Assembly: GCF_027595985.1 (NCBI RefSeq)
Contig: NC_073313.1
Span: forward strand, 110,788,552-110,852,551
DNA length: 64,000 nt
Direction of reading: 5' to 3'
Source: Sorex araneus
Lineage: Eukaryota > Chordata > Mammalia > Eulipotyphla > Soricidae
Numbering within the stretch: the first letter of the stretch is position 1; each line of letters begins with the position of its first letter. Shown one piece after another: positions 42,612 through 53,765 of this stretch. Below the pieces are notes generated by a model. The model saw only the letters and a program-made list of their open reading frames with translations, made no database searches and had not been told where the DNA came from. The translations under genes and the position numbers were made by a program.

Positions 42612-42795
42612 GGGGGGCCAAAGACATAGTACAGTGGTAAGGCACTTTCCTTGCATGTGGCAAACCCAGGTTCGATCCCCAGCTTCCCACATGGTCCCCC
42701 AAACACCACCAGGAGTAACTCCTGAAAGCAGAGCCAGGAGTAACTGAGCATAATGTGAACATAGCTCTAAACCCCCAATAAATAGATAAAATTAA
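42612..42795 (+). mobile_element. Type-1 SINE
   Basis: 'acatagtacagtggtaaggc', perfect box B ('ggttcgatcccc'), body 'aggagtaactcctgaaagca'. The 3' end is modified ('gcataatgtgaacatagc') before the A-rich tail. Confidence 0.82.
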
Positions 42796-43225
42796 TTCTG
42801 TCATCTAAAAAAAAGAAACAAAAAGATAGGAAATGACCTTCACATACCTCAAAGTCTTGCAGAAAGATGGTTGTAACCACAGTCAGATGGAAAGTCAATA
42901 TTAATCTCCATAATAAGTTACTTTTTAATAATTATTTTGCTACATTTAATTGATTCATATGTTACATAAAGAGTTTAAGATTGCTCCAAGTTCTACTTCC
43001 TTGCTTTTCCATCCAGACCAAATTAATTCTTCCCAAATTTCACACTTTGGAAACAGTCTTTCTACTGTCAAGACATCTCTCACACATCTTTCCAAATTCC
43101 CAAAATCACGTCATCCATTTTCAATTCATCAATTCATATCATCCTCAGGACAATACTCAGAAGTCACCACCACCAGGAACTTTTTATTGATTAACCTCAG
43201 CAGTATCAACTTCAGGAATTTTTCT
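42796..43225. other. Presumed intron, no feature seen
   Basis: The 101-residue plus-strand frame at 42950-43255 has biased S/T/H-rich composition and no family features. Not called. Confidence 0.4.
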
Positions 43226-43610
43226 TTTCTTTTTTTTATTAGTGAATCACCATGAGGTACAGTTACCAACTTATGAACTTTCATGTTTGCATTTCAGTCA
43301 TACAGTGATCAGTGATTGTTTACATCCCTCCACCAGTGCCCATTCTCCTCCACTACTGTTCCCAGTATCCCTCCCACCACCCCCACCCCAACCCCCACCA
43401 TCCTGCCTCTGTGGCAGGGCATTCCCTTTTGTTCTCTCTCCTGTTGGGTGCTGTAGTTTGCAATAGAGGTATTGAGTGGCCATCATGTTCCGTCTATAGT
43501 CTACTTTTGGTACGCAGCTTTCAACCCGAGCGAGTCCTCCCAACATTCTCTACTAGGTGTTACCTTCTCTTTATCTTTGCACCCTTTATATAGGAATTTA
43601 TCTTTGCACC

Positions 43611-43614
<4 letters not shown>
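43226..43614 (-). mobile_element. L1 3' UTR, minus strand
   Basis: 'tattagtgaatcaccatgag', C-rich complement of the G-tract, 'gcattcccttttgttctctc', 'tagtctacttttggtacgca'. The 18-bp sequence 'atctttgcaccctttata' then occurs twice (43573 and 43600) ahead of a TA run. Confidence 0.85.

Positions 43615-43643
<29 letters not shown>
43615..43643. repeat. (TA)n microsatellite
   Basis: About 14 TA dinucleotides without interruption. Confidence 0.95.
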
Positions 43644-43646
<3 letters not shown>

Positions 43647-44146
43647 TTTATATAGATATACTGCTGGATGAGATGCTGTAGCATGAACTTTAAGATTTTA
43701 AATCTAAACTTTACCCCTTCCAGATTGTTGATTTAGTAGGATGAATGTGCTTTTTTTTGTTAAAACCAGTTAAAAACAGTGAGTTGTTCGTATGTGTAGT
43801 TAACCAAGAATTCTTCAAAGATGAATGAATTTTGGTGATGAAGGCTATGATTCAAAGAGCTGGAGAACATACATTAAATTCCTTAAGTCAAATTCTCTCA
43901 TCAGAGTGCCTCATCACTGTGTATCTTTTCTTTTATGCTTCCGTTTCTGTACTTCAATGAATCAATCTTTTGTAAGTATTATGGCAAGTGTGAAATATTT
44001 GTCCTTCAGCGGATATAATTCTTTACCCATGGGCTGAAACATTCAAATGACTTACTAAAGTCTCAGAACCACCCCAAACATGCTAAGAATCAGAGTGTAA
44101 AATCTTTAAAAACAATATTATATTCAGAGAAAGTGGTTATTATTTT
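43644..44146. other. Presumed intron, no feature seen
   Basis: No repeat or exon recognised. Confidence 0.4.
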
Positions 44147-44313
44147 GTTTGTTCTGGGGCCACACCTGGCTGTGCTGAGGGCTTACTCCTAGGACCATTC
44201 TCAGGAATCACAAAAGGTAGTGCTCAGAGTACCATCTGTGGTGGAAGTGATCTACTAGAATTAGCAACATGCAACCAAGTGTCTAAAGTCCTGGACTATC
44301 TCTTCAGCCCAAG
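44147..44313 (-). mobile_element. Type-1 SINE, decayed
   Basis: 'ggggccacacctggctgtgc', 'gagggcttactcctagg' and 'ctggactatctcttcagccc' are the complement of a heavily mutated copy with an insertion in the centre. Confidence 0.65.
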
Positions 44314-44900
44314 AGAAACCCTCTCAAATAAAATAATCCAGCTGTCTGTAAAATTCCCTCAACATTAACAGTAACAGTGGAACTCTGAAAAGAGAAAATC
44401 AAAGAATCCTGACTGAGGCAAGTAGCCATTATATCTTCACCCCCCCATCCATATCATCACACCTTCCCTTAGAGCAGAGGTTCGCAAACATTTTTGGCAT
44501 GCCATTCCTTTTCAGGAAAGAAAAAAAATCACTCAGTGCCCCTCTTGAAATATGCTCTTTCAGTGAACAAAGAGAAAGTATCCCCAATTCCACCCAAGGT
44601 GTCTATCCTCACCTCATCATTTGAGAACGCCCCACCCGGGGAGGCAATGTTACCTGTATCAGGAAATTCTGCCTTAGATGCATACTCACTTAAAGTAGAT
44701 TAGTGAAAACTAGAGATGGGCCAACCGTCAACTTCTTTTGTCCTTGATAGAAAGAGAATTTTCAAAAGTAGGTAGCTGATGTTAGTTTTTTACTTCATCG
44801 ACACAAATCTTGGACATTGTTGTTTTGCAAATAAATTTATGTTTTCTATATAAGGATGAATCAGGGGCAAGGACCTACCACACTTTTTCTCCAACAAGAT
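44314..44900. other. Presumed intron, no feature seen
   Basis: The small frame at 44494-44703 has no recognisable features. Confidence 0.4.
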
Positions 44901-45066
44901 TTTTTTTTATTTTAAGGCCACAGTGTGGAGATGCTCAAGGCTTACTCCTTGACTGTGCACTCAGAAATTACTACTGGCGATGCCGGGGAGACCATATGGA
45001 ATCAAACCCAGGTCAGTTGCATGCAAGCAAAGTACCCTATCTGCTGCAGTATCTAGCCCTGCCCGA
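44901..45066 (-). mobile_element. Type-1 SINE
   Basis: Minus-strand copy: T-rich tail complement, 'aaggccacagtgtggagatg', body, 'gaatcaaacccaggtcagtt' (box B complement with one change) and 'ctgcagtatctagccctg'. Confidence 0.75.
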
Positions 45067-45323
45067 ACAAAATTTTATTAAAGTGCCATGGACCATCGTC
45101 AATCCCTATTTCTTAAAGTATTTTTGATCAATTTATTTATATAAAATTTATTAGTTATCTCTTATGCAACAAATAATTTAAGTACACCATCACATTTGAT
45201 ACACCTATGAATACTTTGGTGTTTTGGGGCTGCAATAGCTTTACATAGTAATATTATAAAATTTAACACAAATGTAACCATCTTATCGGAACTATGATAA
45301 AATTAATTTAAAAATAAATATTG

Positions 45324-45511
45324 GGGGGCTGGAGTGATAGCACAGTGGGTAGGGCGTTTGCCTTGCATGTGGCTAGCCCAGGTTTGATTCCAGCATCCCA
45401 TCTGGTCCCCTGAGCACTGCCAGGAGTAATTCCTGAGCGCATGAGCCAGGAGTAACCCCTGTGTATCACTGGGTGTGACCCAAACAGCCAATTAATAAAT
45501 AAATAAATATC
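45324..45511 (+). mobile_element. Type-1 SINE
   Basis: Complete copy: 'ggggctggagtgatagcaca', box B 'ggtttgattcc', body and 'gggtgtgacccaaacagc', with an AAAT-type tail. Confidence 0.9.
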
Positions 45512-45679
45512 GCTTACTCCATATGGTTTTGGAAGATTAAATTATCTATAAAAGGATTGGAAGCAGTAGTATCCTAAAAGCAGAGACCAGTTAACCAGAG
45601 GTCAGAGATGCTGCTACACATCCATGAATACATAAAACAACCTTACATAACAAAGGATTATCTTACCAAACTATGGGTT

Positions 45680-45843
45680 TGGAGAAGGAAGTAAGGGGAA
45701 AAGGTGAGGAGGCAAAACTAAAACAATGGTGATGGAAAGAAGTGGATACTCTAGTGGAGGGTGTGGTGTCAGAACACTGTATTAATGAAGCCCTACCATT
45801 AACTGCATTATAAATCACAGTGCCTAATTTATTTCTATTTTCT
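45680..45843 (+). mobile_element. Old L1 3' UTR fragment
   Basis: 'aacaatggtgatggaaagaa', 'gtgtggtgtcagaacactgt', 'ttataaatcacagtgccta'. Same old 3' UTR type as 2935-3115 and 6990-7200. Confidence 0.7.
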
Positions 45844-45865
45844 TAATTTTTAAAACTTCTTTAAA

Positions 45866-46179
45866 ATTTTATTGAATCACCATGAGATAGTTACAAGCTT
45901 TCATGTTTTGGTTATAATCACACAATAGTCAAACACCCATCCCTCCACCAGTGCACATTCCCCACCACCAATATCCCTGGTATACCCCCCTTCCCACACT
46001 CCCCCTGCCTCGTGGCAGACAATATTCCCCATACTCTTTCTCTACTTTTGGGAATTATGGCTTGCAACACAGACACTGAGAGGTCATCATGTTTGCTCCA
46101 TTATCTACTTTTGGCACACATCTCCCATCCCGACTAATTCCTCCAACAATCGTTTTCTTAGTTATCCCTTCTCTATTCC
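45866..46179 (-). mobile_element. L1 3' UTR, 3' part of a twin-primed insertion
   Basis: 'attgaatcaccatgagatag', C-rich tract complement, 'ctctttctctacttttggga' and 'gttatcccttctctattcc', then an abrupt switch of strand at 46179/46180. Confidence 0.88.
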
Positions 46180-46236
46180 GAGGATTGCCCCATAGCTGGA
46201 AGCCTGCTTCATGAGCAGAGGGGAGAAGGCAGATGA
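46180..46236 (+). mobile_element. Inverted 5' segment of the same L1
   Basis: 'gaggattgccccatagctgg' to 'gaggggagaaggcagatg' is the plus-strand form of the stretch that immediately precedes 'gaatagagaaggg' in the copy at 36655-37241. The two halves are therefore adjacent parts of one element, one of them flipped. Confidence 0.88.
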
Positions 46237-47449
46237 AACACAGTGTCTAAATTTTAAGGATATTTTAAATTTTTTCTATGTTGAACAGTCCTCATCTAGA
46301 CAAAAACATATATTTACACCTTAGTCTATAAAATTAATATTAATAACTGAAAGATTATCTCAACAGAATGAAATTTTCTTACAGAAACTGTACGTGTTTT
46401 CTTGTTGACCTAGGAAGTTATCTGTAACTGGGGATGGTCTGCCTTGAATTGTCTTGTATCCTATTCCAGGGAAGTTGTAAAAGCTTAGGAGAGAATTTTA
46501 CTATATATTGAGAGGGGAAAAGCACTAATTCCCTGGGAGTTGGAATCATTGAAGAAATTTCTTAATCCATTGATCTCAGCCCATTCCTGTTTAAATTGAA
46601 GAAAATAATTACCTGCCTGGAGACAGCAGGAGAATCAAATGTGTTTGAGTTCCTTTGAATAGCATCCAGAGTTGCTGTTGCCTTTTGTTTCATACTGAAT
46701 ATACTAACTGATTGAGCCTCTATTCTAGAATTCTAGAATTGTGTAAGGAAAAATCTTAGAAAATAATACAGTGAGCTGGTATCACACCAAGGAATCATCT
46801 TTATAAATGTGCATAGATATCTGTGAAAAGAAAGATTATGACAGAATAAAGAGAAGATCCTAACTGCAAAATAGCTTTATGTTAAAGCTTCTGGATGAAC
46901 TTTGAGATAAGACTGTCTATTTTTCTGCTCTTCTATATCATTTCTAACACCGTATCTTATGAGTCAGACTATTCCAGTGTTGAATTTGCTTTGACAAGAT
47001 TCCTCATAAAAGTTATTAAATCATCACTCAGCAATGTGTCTGACATTTAAATCGAGACACTTTGCTTTTATTCTAAGCTGCAAATCAAATTGGTTTGAAA
47101 CTTGACTCTATTACCTTTGAATCACCACTAACTTATGGTATTACAATACTGCTTTCTTTAAAAAACAAGATGCCATAGTTGCTGATATTTTAACTAGCCC
47201 TCTTCCCTATAACCCAAGTTATGTGCCTTTGAGAAATGGTATATGTCCAGTTGTCAATTGATCACTATGAGCTGTGATGTGGAGTTAGCCTCAAACCTTT
47301 TGTTGAGATATATTATTGGAGTTTGTGTTAGTGTTTGAATTTATAATAACACAAAGCTTGATTTGAAAACTTCCTCAGCAGGATGTGTATTCAAAGTAGT
47401 ATCTTAGGAATCAAACATGCTGATAACTCATCCATTCAAAATCGTTCAT
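46237..47449. other. Presumed intron, no feature seen
   Basis: About 1.2 kb without a recognised repeat; possibly unique sequence. Confidence 0.4.
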
Positions 47450-47584
47450 ACTGGAGGAAGAGAGAAAAGGTATTAGGAGAAGATCAACCCACTATGGAAG
47501 TTTGACAGTTTTTTACAAAACTTACCACATGATCTAGCAATAACATTCTTTGATATTTACCCAAAGTATTAAAAATATTTTATT

Positions 47585-47755
47585 GGGGCTGGAGAGATAG
47601 CACAGCGGGTAGGGCGTTTGCCTTGCACGCGGCTGACCCGGGTTCGAATCCCAGCATCCCATATGGTCCCCTGAGCACGGCCAGGGGTAATTCCTGAGTG
47701 CAGAGCCAGGAGTAACCCCTGTGCATCGCCAGGTGTGACCCAAAAAGCAAAAAAA
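47585..47755 (+). mobile_element. Type-1 SINE, youngest-looking copy
   Basis: Near-consensus: head, perfect box B, body 'gtaattcctgagtgcagagc', end 'aggtgtgacccaaaaagc' and A9 tail. 'aaatattttatt' at 47573-47584 and 47756-47767 is an exact target duplication. Confidence 0.95.
47598..47651 (+). promoter_or_regulatory. Internal RNA polymerase III promoter of SINE (boxes A and B)
   Basis: Box A 'tagcacagcgg' at 47598-47608 fits TRGYNNARNGG and box B 'ggttcgaatcc' at 47641-47651 fits GGTTCGANTCC, with tRNA-like spacing. This copy is the one most likely to be transcribed. Confidence 0.75.
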
Positions 47756-48150
47756 AAATATTTTATTTACATGGCATTATGCACACAGATGTTTTTAGTG
47801 GCTTATTTATAGTTTCTAAAACTTGGAGACATCCATACGGTTTTTAGTATGTAAATTGATAAATAAACAATGGTACATCCTGGCAATGGAATATTATTCA
47901 GTATAATGAACTATCAATCCATAAATAAATAAAAGAATATTCAGTTCATATTACTAAGCTAATTAATAAGTTATTAATAAGCATACAAAATGCATGGCAT
48001 CATGAAGGGAATATAGCTGTGGAAACATAAAAATAAACAGAAGTTGCCTTGATTTTGAGTGAGGGACAGAGTAAATAAGAAGAGCACAGATGATTTCTAG
48101 AACAATTAAAATGATTTTTATACCATATTGATGGCATATGTCACTATACC

Positions 48151-49906
48151 TTTATCTAAACCAAGAGTGAACTCAATGACAAATTATGAACTTTGAGTAA
48201 TCATTATTTTCATCATATAGGTACATCAATCATAAATGTAAAACTTTTGTTAGGACTATTGCAATAAGTAACTGTGTATAGGACCAAGCAGATATAGAAA
48301 AAATCTTCTTACTTCTCAATTTTTCTGGGAACTTTAAACTGCTCTGCTAAATTTATAAGTTTATACAATTATTTACAAATTTTAAAAGAGACTGATGTGG
48401 GCATATATTTTAGGTTTCTGAATTCTTAACTTATAAAGAATCATCTGATAGAATTCTAGGACCCCGAAAGATTAGAGAAAGAGACAGGGAAGTGTGTATA
48501 GGACATATACAACCACTAGAACCACCAGACTGACTAGGACTAGATGAAATGCATTGGAACTTTTATATATGAAACATTTTATTTGATCAAGTAATGCCAA
48601 AGATCAAGGTCTGAGAACTATGCTCCAGAATAAGTTATGGCTATGATCCAGGATCAGTATTAAGACGCCCTGAATATTATTGTGATGAGAGAGAAGGTGG
48701 TGAGGAAAAGAAGTGTAAGGTAGCATGGAGATTTGGGAATGGATAACAAGGAACAAAGCTGTTTTAAGGATGTGAAATGCTCAAGATCTAGAGCAGGAAC
48801 TTTATTTCCTATATAAAGAGAAAATCAAATCCTCAAAACTTATGATGTTATGATACGGAGAGGTGGTCAAGCTAGAGACAAGTAGAGGAAATATTTACAT
48901 CTGTTCCATCTAATATGCCCCAATAACCAGATATTTGAGACACACTTCTCTTAACTTGGGCAAAATAAGGGAAGGAGTGACCGTAAGGATGAAGAACCTG
49001 AAAGGTAATCAACATATTTCTCTCAGCCTCACTTCTCAGATAGAGAACAATTACAAACAGCGCAAAATTCTGTGTGAGCCACATAAAAGAGAAACCGCTG
49101 CCTTCAACGTAACAAACCAGGTTACCTGTACTAACCTCTAGGGTTAGATTCTTAGCTCCAGAGAGACACACGAGACTCCTAACAAATCCTGTATAGTAAA
49201 GATACAAGATGGACTAAGAAGAGATCAAAGAGGAGAAAGATACTGAGGAGTGGGGAGTATCAAATGGGATAGATGAAAGTGAAAGGCTGTGGGAAGTGGA
49301 TTTAGAGAGCATCAGAGATTGGAACACTGGAGTATATGATGCATGAGGACAGAGAAGTGGAAAGAGGATAGGGGCCTTTAACAGACCGCTTTCAAGTCAG
49401 GATGTCATTTTTTCAAAGCAGATTCAGTTCAGAAAAGCTGTTCTTTCCTGCACTGCTGCAAAATTAAGCTTATGCAACCATGATGGTACCCCACCTCCCA
49501 AAGTGCTGTTTTGTTAAAAGTACTGAAGAGTTGTCATTTGTTTATTAAATACATTTTAATATGGGCATCTGAAATTTAACTTAAGCGGAAATAGCAGACC
49601 ATTGGGAAAAGGTGGTGGTCCCACTTATTAAGAGAAAATAATGCTGACTTTAGAATTTCCATAGTTTATAAACATTCCTAATGCAGCAACAGTAAGTGAG
49701 CAAAGAAATTTGTGATGTTTAGCATGTATGAATAATTATCAAGTAAAAAGTAAATTCAATGAATTCAAGATAAATTGCCAAATCCTCAGTGTAAAATATA
49801 ATCAATGCCTGAGAATGGAATCCATGAGACGGGAGACCCTGAACTTATTGAAGATTTCAAGAAATTGTCAGATTTCCTTTTCAGAGAATATATATCTTAA
49901 AAATAA
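48151..49906. other. Presumed intron, repeat-poor
   Basis: About 1.75 kb with no repeat recognised. The 111-residue minus-strand frame at 48872-49207 lacks any match I know and does not fit an LHFPL exon, so it is not called. Confidence 0.4.
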
Positions 49907-50075
49907 GGGCTGGAGTGATAGCACAGTGGGTAGGGCGTTTGCCATGCATGAAGCCAACCTGGGTTCGATTCCCAGCATCCCATATGGTACCCTGAACACT
50001 GCCAGGAGTAATTCCTGAGTGCAGAGCCAGGAGTAACTCCTGTGCATCGCTAGGTGTGATTTCCCCCCCAAAAAA
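49907..50075 (+). mobile_element. Type-1 SINE, first of a head-to-tail pair
   Basis: 'gggctggagtgatagcacag', perfect box B ('gggttcgattccc'), full body, end 'gctaggtgtgatttcccccc' and a short A-tail. Confidence 0.92.
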
Positions 50076-50080
50076 TACTT

Positions 50081-50268
50081 GGGGTAGCACAGCAGGTAGA
50101 ACGTTTGCCTTGCACGCAGCCGACCTGAGTTCGATTCCCAGCATCCCATATGACCCCCTGAGCAGCGCCAGGGATAATTTCTGAGTGCAGAGCCAGGAGT
50201 AACCCCTGTGCATCACCGGGTGTGACTCAAAAAGCAAAAATAAATAAATAAATGAATAAATAAATAAA
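50081..50268 (+). mobile_element. Type-1 SINE, second of a head-to-tail pair
   Basis: Starts 'ggggtagcacagcaggtaga', lacking about 8 bases of the head before box A. Box B 'gagttcgattccc', full body, 'gtgtgactcaaaaagc' and an (AAAT)n tail. Only five bases separate it from the first copy. Confidence 0.92.
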
Positions 50269-50739
50269 GCTTCTAAACGTTTCAGTGAGTCAGGTAAATG
50301 CATATTTGCTAGAAGCAACTACATGACACAATGATGTAGGCATTCTGAGTTGTCAACTTAATTCTTCAACAAACCTAATGTTCTAACCGGTAAGTCAGAC
50401 CAAAGCACTAGAAAGTAAAAGAATGGCTTTATCACCCAAAAATATTTTAAAATCACTAAAAATACTCAAAACCTCCTGGTATCAGAGATACCCTAATTTG
50501 GTTAATTTTCTTTCTCTCTTGCAATTCTTCCCACCAGATTCAGTTCTTCTAATTAAATCTTCCTTACCACCTTGAGCATTTGCTTCTGTCATATCTCCAT
50601 ATTCTGCTAACCAGTATTAATTATTTGTAATACTTTCTTATAACTTTCCTGAGTTTTAGTTAGTTTGCTCATCTTTTCCCCCAACAGCTAGTGATTAGGT
50701 CATGAGTGTATCTAATAAATGTAACTAGTGCCCTTGGAA
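50269..50739. other. Presumed intron, no feature seen
   Basis: Nothing recognised. Confidence 0.4.
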
Positions 50740-50912
50740 TATTGTCTTCCATGGAGGCAGGGGAGGGTGGGAAAAGGGGGGTATACCGGGTATATTGCTG
50801 GTGGGGAATGTGCACTGGTGGAGGGATGGGTGTTTGATCATTGTGTGATTGTAACCCAAACATGAAAGCTTGTAACTATCTCACGGTGATTCAATAAAAT
50901 AAAATTAAAAAC
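50740..50912 (+). mobile_element. 5'-truncated L1 3' end
   Basis: 'atattgtcttccatggaggc', G-rich tract, 'ggtggggaatgtgcactggt', 'cacggtgattcaataaaata' and A-rich tail. Same subfamily as 36655-37241. Confidence 0.88.
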
Positions 50913-51356
50913 TAGGCTTCAGAGATCTTGTTTACCCCTTCCACCTCCATGGAAACACAAGATATCTATTTCTGAAAAGGGAAGCTGCTTTTCACCAAAT
51001 AATAATTCAGCTAGCACTTTAAGTTTGGACTTCCCAGTCTCCAGAACAACAAAGAAATAAAATAGTAATCACTCATAGTTGTTCAAGTGGACTAAGACAG
51101 ATACTGTCCTAAAGAGGCAGGATGAAAACTAACCAACCAAATATTGTGCTTCTTTGACTCAGCATAAAATATTTAGGATGCTTTGCCTCTAAGATATTGA
51201 GTTTCTCTCCTCTGATGTCTATTTAATAGACATAGCAATCTGCTTACATCTACTTGAATTTTCTCAGTTAAATTTGTAACTGAAATATTATTGGTTAAAT
51301 GTTCTATGTACTAATCACTATTGTAAACTCTTTGAACATGTAGTTCTCCCAAAAGT
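50913..51356. other. Presumed intron, no feature seen
   Basis: Nothing recognised. Confidence 0.4.
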
Positions 51357-51485
51357 ATGATTAACTTTCATAAGTTTCATAACTTTCATATGATCAAGTC
51401 AGCTATGCAAATATGTAAAGTATTATTAACTTTTATAGCTTTCATAACTTTCATATGCATAATTGAGCTATGCAAAGGAACCAAA
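51357..51485. repeat. 65-bp tandem duplication
   Basis: 'cataactttcatatg' at 51378 and 51443, each followed by 'gctatgcaaa' about 30 bp on and preceded by 'ttaactttcata/ttaacttttata'. Two units, slightly diverged. Confidence 0.8.
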
Positions 51486-52019
51486 GGGCAAAGTGGGACT
51501 GGTAAGCAGACTATTAATCCTGCAGGCACTACGATGTAGAATAATACAGGTATATCAATTTCAGTTTAATAGGGAAATAGAATTTTTCAAGGAAAAGTAC
51601 TAAGTTAATGAGGTGAGAAAGGGAATAGAGCTATTGCTAACATAGAAGATGAACATATGCAAAGCAGCATGTGGCAAAGTACTACAAATAACATCACTCA
51701 ATACATGTTGCCACTTTACAATTTCAAAGGCACTTTTTCTACCTATCAACTCACTTAATTCTTTTTCATTTCTTTTATTAATTCATCTAGTCGCAGTTAG
51801 AGGCAAAAAAATTTTTATAAAATAAACTGTATAGACAAATGATTGTTTTGACCAAGGTTCTGAATTAGAGTATGAAGAACAATCAGTCTGTGCCCGTTTA
51901 TACTTTAGTATGTGATACAGGTAAAGTTGCTAGCAATGAGTGTTATAGTGAATTGGAAGCATGCCCAAATATTTATAAATTGGACCTATAGCCAAGAATT
52001 TTAATCTTTAAACCTTCCC
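51486..52019. other. Presumed intron, no feature seen
   Basis: Nothing recognised. Confidence 0.4.
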
Positions 52020-52288
52020 TCTAAGATAAGGCAAAAGACAACCTTGCCCATTCTCCCTACTTCTACTCAATATAGTACTGGAAGTACTTGCCATCACAAA
52101 TTAAGCAATAAAAATATAGCAAGGGCATATAGATATGGAAGGAAGAAGTCAGACGTTCACTTCTTGCAGATAACATGACACTATAGTTAGAAAATTCCAA
52201 CAAGCTTTCAAAACAAAGCTCCTAGAATTAATAGATTTGTATGGCAAAGTGGCTGGCTACTAAGTAATATGCAAAAGTCCCTGGCTTT

Positions 52289-52301
52289 CTTATATACAAA
52301 T
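52289..52301. repeat. Target-site duplication, left copy
   Basis: 'cttatatacaaat' recurs at 52544-52556. Confidence 0.9.
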
Positions 52302-52543
52302 CACTGTCACTGTCATCCCGTTGCTCATCGATTTGTTCGAGCAGGCACCATAATGTCTCTCATTGAGAGACTTATTGTTACTGTTTTTGGCATATCCAAT
52401 ACACACGAGTAGCTTGCCAGGCTCTGCCGTGCGGGCTCCATACTCTCGTAGCTTGCCAGGCTCTCCAAGAGGGGCGGAGGAATCGAACATGGGTCAGCGG
52501 CGTGAAAGGCGAACGCCCAACCGCTGTGCTATCGCTCCAGCCC
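52302..52543 (-). mobile_element. Type-2 SINE, complete
   Basis: Minus strand: 'ggggctggagcgatagcaca' head, box B 'tgttcgattcc', then the type-2 body 'gagcctggcaagctacgaga', 'gcacggcagagcctggcaag', 'atatgccaaaaacagtaaca', 'cgatgagcaacgggatgaca', ending 'cagtgacagtgatt' with no A-tail. The perfect 13-bp target duplication proves retroposition and defines the full 242-bp unit. Confidence 0.92.
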
Positions 52544-52556
52544 CTTATATACAAAT
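52544..52556. repeat. Target-site duplication, right copy
   Basis: 'cttatatacaaat', identical to 52289-52301. Confidence 0.9.
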
Positions 52557-53143
52557 ATTGAAATAAATTAAAGAGATTTTTAAATCCCTTTAACAATTGT
52601 GCCCCAGAAAATTAAGCTCCTCAGAATCAGCTTAATGAAAGAGGTGAAAGACCTATACAAATAAAACTATAAAACACGACTTCAAGCAATAAAAGAGGAA
52701 AAAAGGAAGTGGAAACGAATCCTGTCCATGTATTGAAAGGACTAATATCATCAAAATGGCAATGCCAAAGCATTATACAAATTCACTGTAGTCCCTATAA
52801 GGATACTCATGTCATTTTTTAAAAAAAATAAATAGATGAAACACTCCTGAAATTCATGTGGAACAATAAAGTCCCAGAATAGCTAAAGAAATACTTGGGA
52901 CAAAAGAAGATGGGAGGTATCACTTTCCCCAACTTTAAATTGTACTACAAAGAGGTAGTAAACAAAACAGCATGGTGTTGGAATAAATAAAGACTCTCAG
53001 ACCAGTGGAACAGAATTTACTATTCTGAGATAGACCTTCAGGTATGTGATCAGTAAGTCTTCAATAAAGGAGGAAAAATATAAAGTGTAGCAAGATAAGC
53101 TTCTTTAGCAAGTGGTGTAAGGAAAAATTGATCAGCTTTGCGC

Positions 53144-53161
53144 AAAAAAATAAACTCAGTT
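53144..53161. repeat. Target-site duplication, left copy
   Basis: 'aaaaaaataaactcagtt' recurs exactly at 53766-53783. Confidence 0.9.
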
Positions 53162-53165
53162 CACT

Positions 53166-53430
53166 ATAACTATAACACTGTATCACTGTCATCCCATTTT
53201 TCATTGATTTACTTGAGCAGGCACCAGTAATTCCTCTATTCCTCCCAGCCCTGAGATCTTAACAGTCTCTCCTTACTTGTCTTTCCCAACAATTGGAGAC
53301 TCTTTCAGTGTCAGGGGAATGAGAACTATCATTACTGTTTTTGGCATATTGAATAACCCACGGATAGCTTGTCAGGCTCTGTCCATGTGGGTGGGACACT
53401 CTCTGTAGCTTGCCGGGTTCTCCAAGAAGT
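53166..53430 (-). mobile_element. Type-2 SINE body, longer variant
   Basis: 'ggcaagctacagagagtgtc', 'atatgccaaaaacagtaatg', 'ttactggtgcctgctcaagt', 'gggatgacagtgatacagtg'. It carries an extra ~70-bp stretch near 53240-53310 absent from the copy at 52302. Confidence 0.8.
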
Positions 53431-53431
53431 G

Positions 53432-53548
53432 TGTGTGTGTATATATATATGTATATATGTACATGCACATATATACACATATATATTGTATACATATATA
53501 TACGTATATATGTCCATGTACATATATACATATATATATTACTCTATG
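53432..53548. repeat. TG/TA/CA mixed microsatellite
   Basis: 'gtgtgtgtgt' followed by long alternations of tatata, tgtaca and cacata. Interrupted dinucleotide array. Confidence 0.92.
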
Positions 53549-53765
53549 ATTTGTTGCCTATTGTCTGCACTGCATCAAATATGTTTGGGTAATTATAGAA
53601 AATGGGTAGAAAGTGTCTTATAATGTGTCTGGAAAGCGGCCTGGAACATGGTGGCAGTTGGGTAGTGGAGGTCGGCTGCTGGGGCTGGGTCCCTTGGGGC
53701 AGGGAGGGTTCTCACCCACCCCTTTCTGGGGCGCCCCGAGTTAAAACAGCCTGGTGCTGTTTTTT

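Larger units (their letters stand above)
47450..48150 (+). mobile_element. Old L1 ORF2 end, split by a SINE
   Basis: 'cacatgatctagcaataaca', 'tggcaatggaatattattca' and 'taaataaacaatggtacatc' are decayed L1 ORF2 C-terminal sequence on the plus strand. Confidence 0.7.
53162..53765 (-). mobile_element. Chimeric 604-bp retro-insertion containing a headless type-2 SINE
   Basis: Bounded by a perfect 18-bp target duplication inside an old L1. On the minus strand it reads: GC-rich leader (53765 down to about 53640), AT-rich stretch, TA/TG microsatellite, then the type-2 SINE body without its tRNA head (53166-53430). The end is 'acagtgttatagttatag' instead of poly(A). The leader matches nothing I recognise. 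Confidence 0.8.

Noticed and set aside
47585-47660. tRNA gene
   Set aside because: Boxes A and B are present but the cloverleaf is not completed and the unit continues into a SINE body. The same applies to all other SINE heads.
48872-49207. Possible exon (111-residue minus frame)
   Set aside because: No similarity to LHFPL proteins or any family recognised; no clear splice-site pair.
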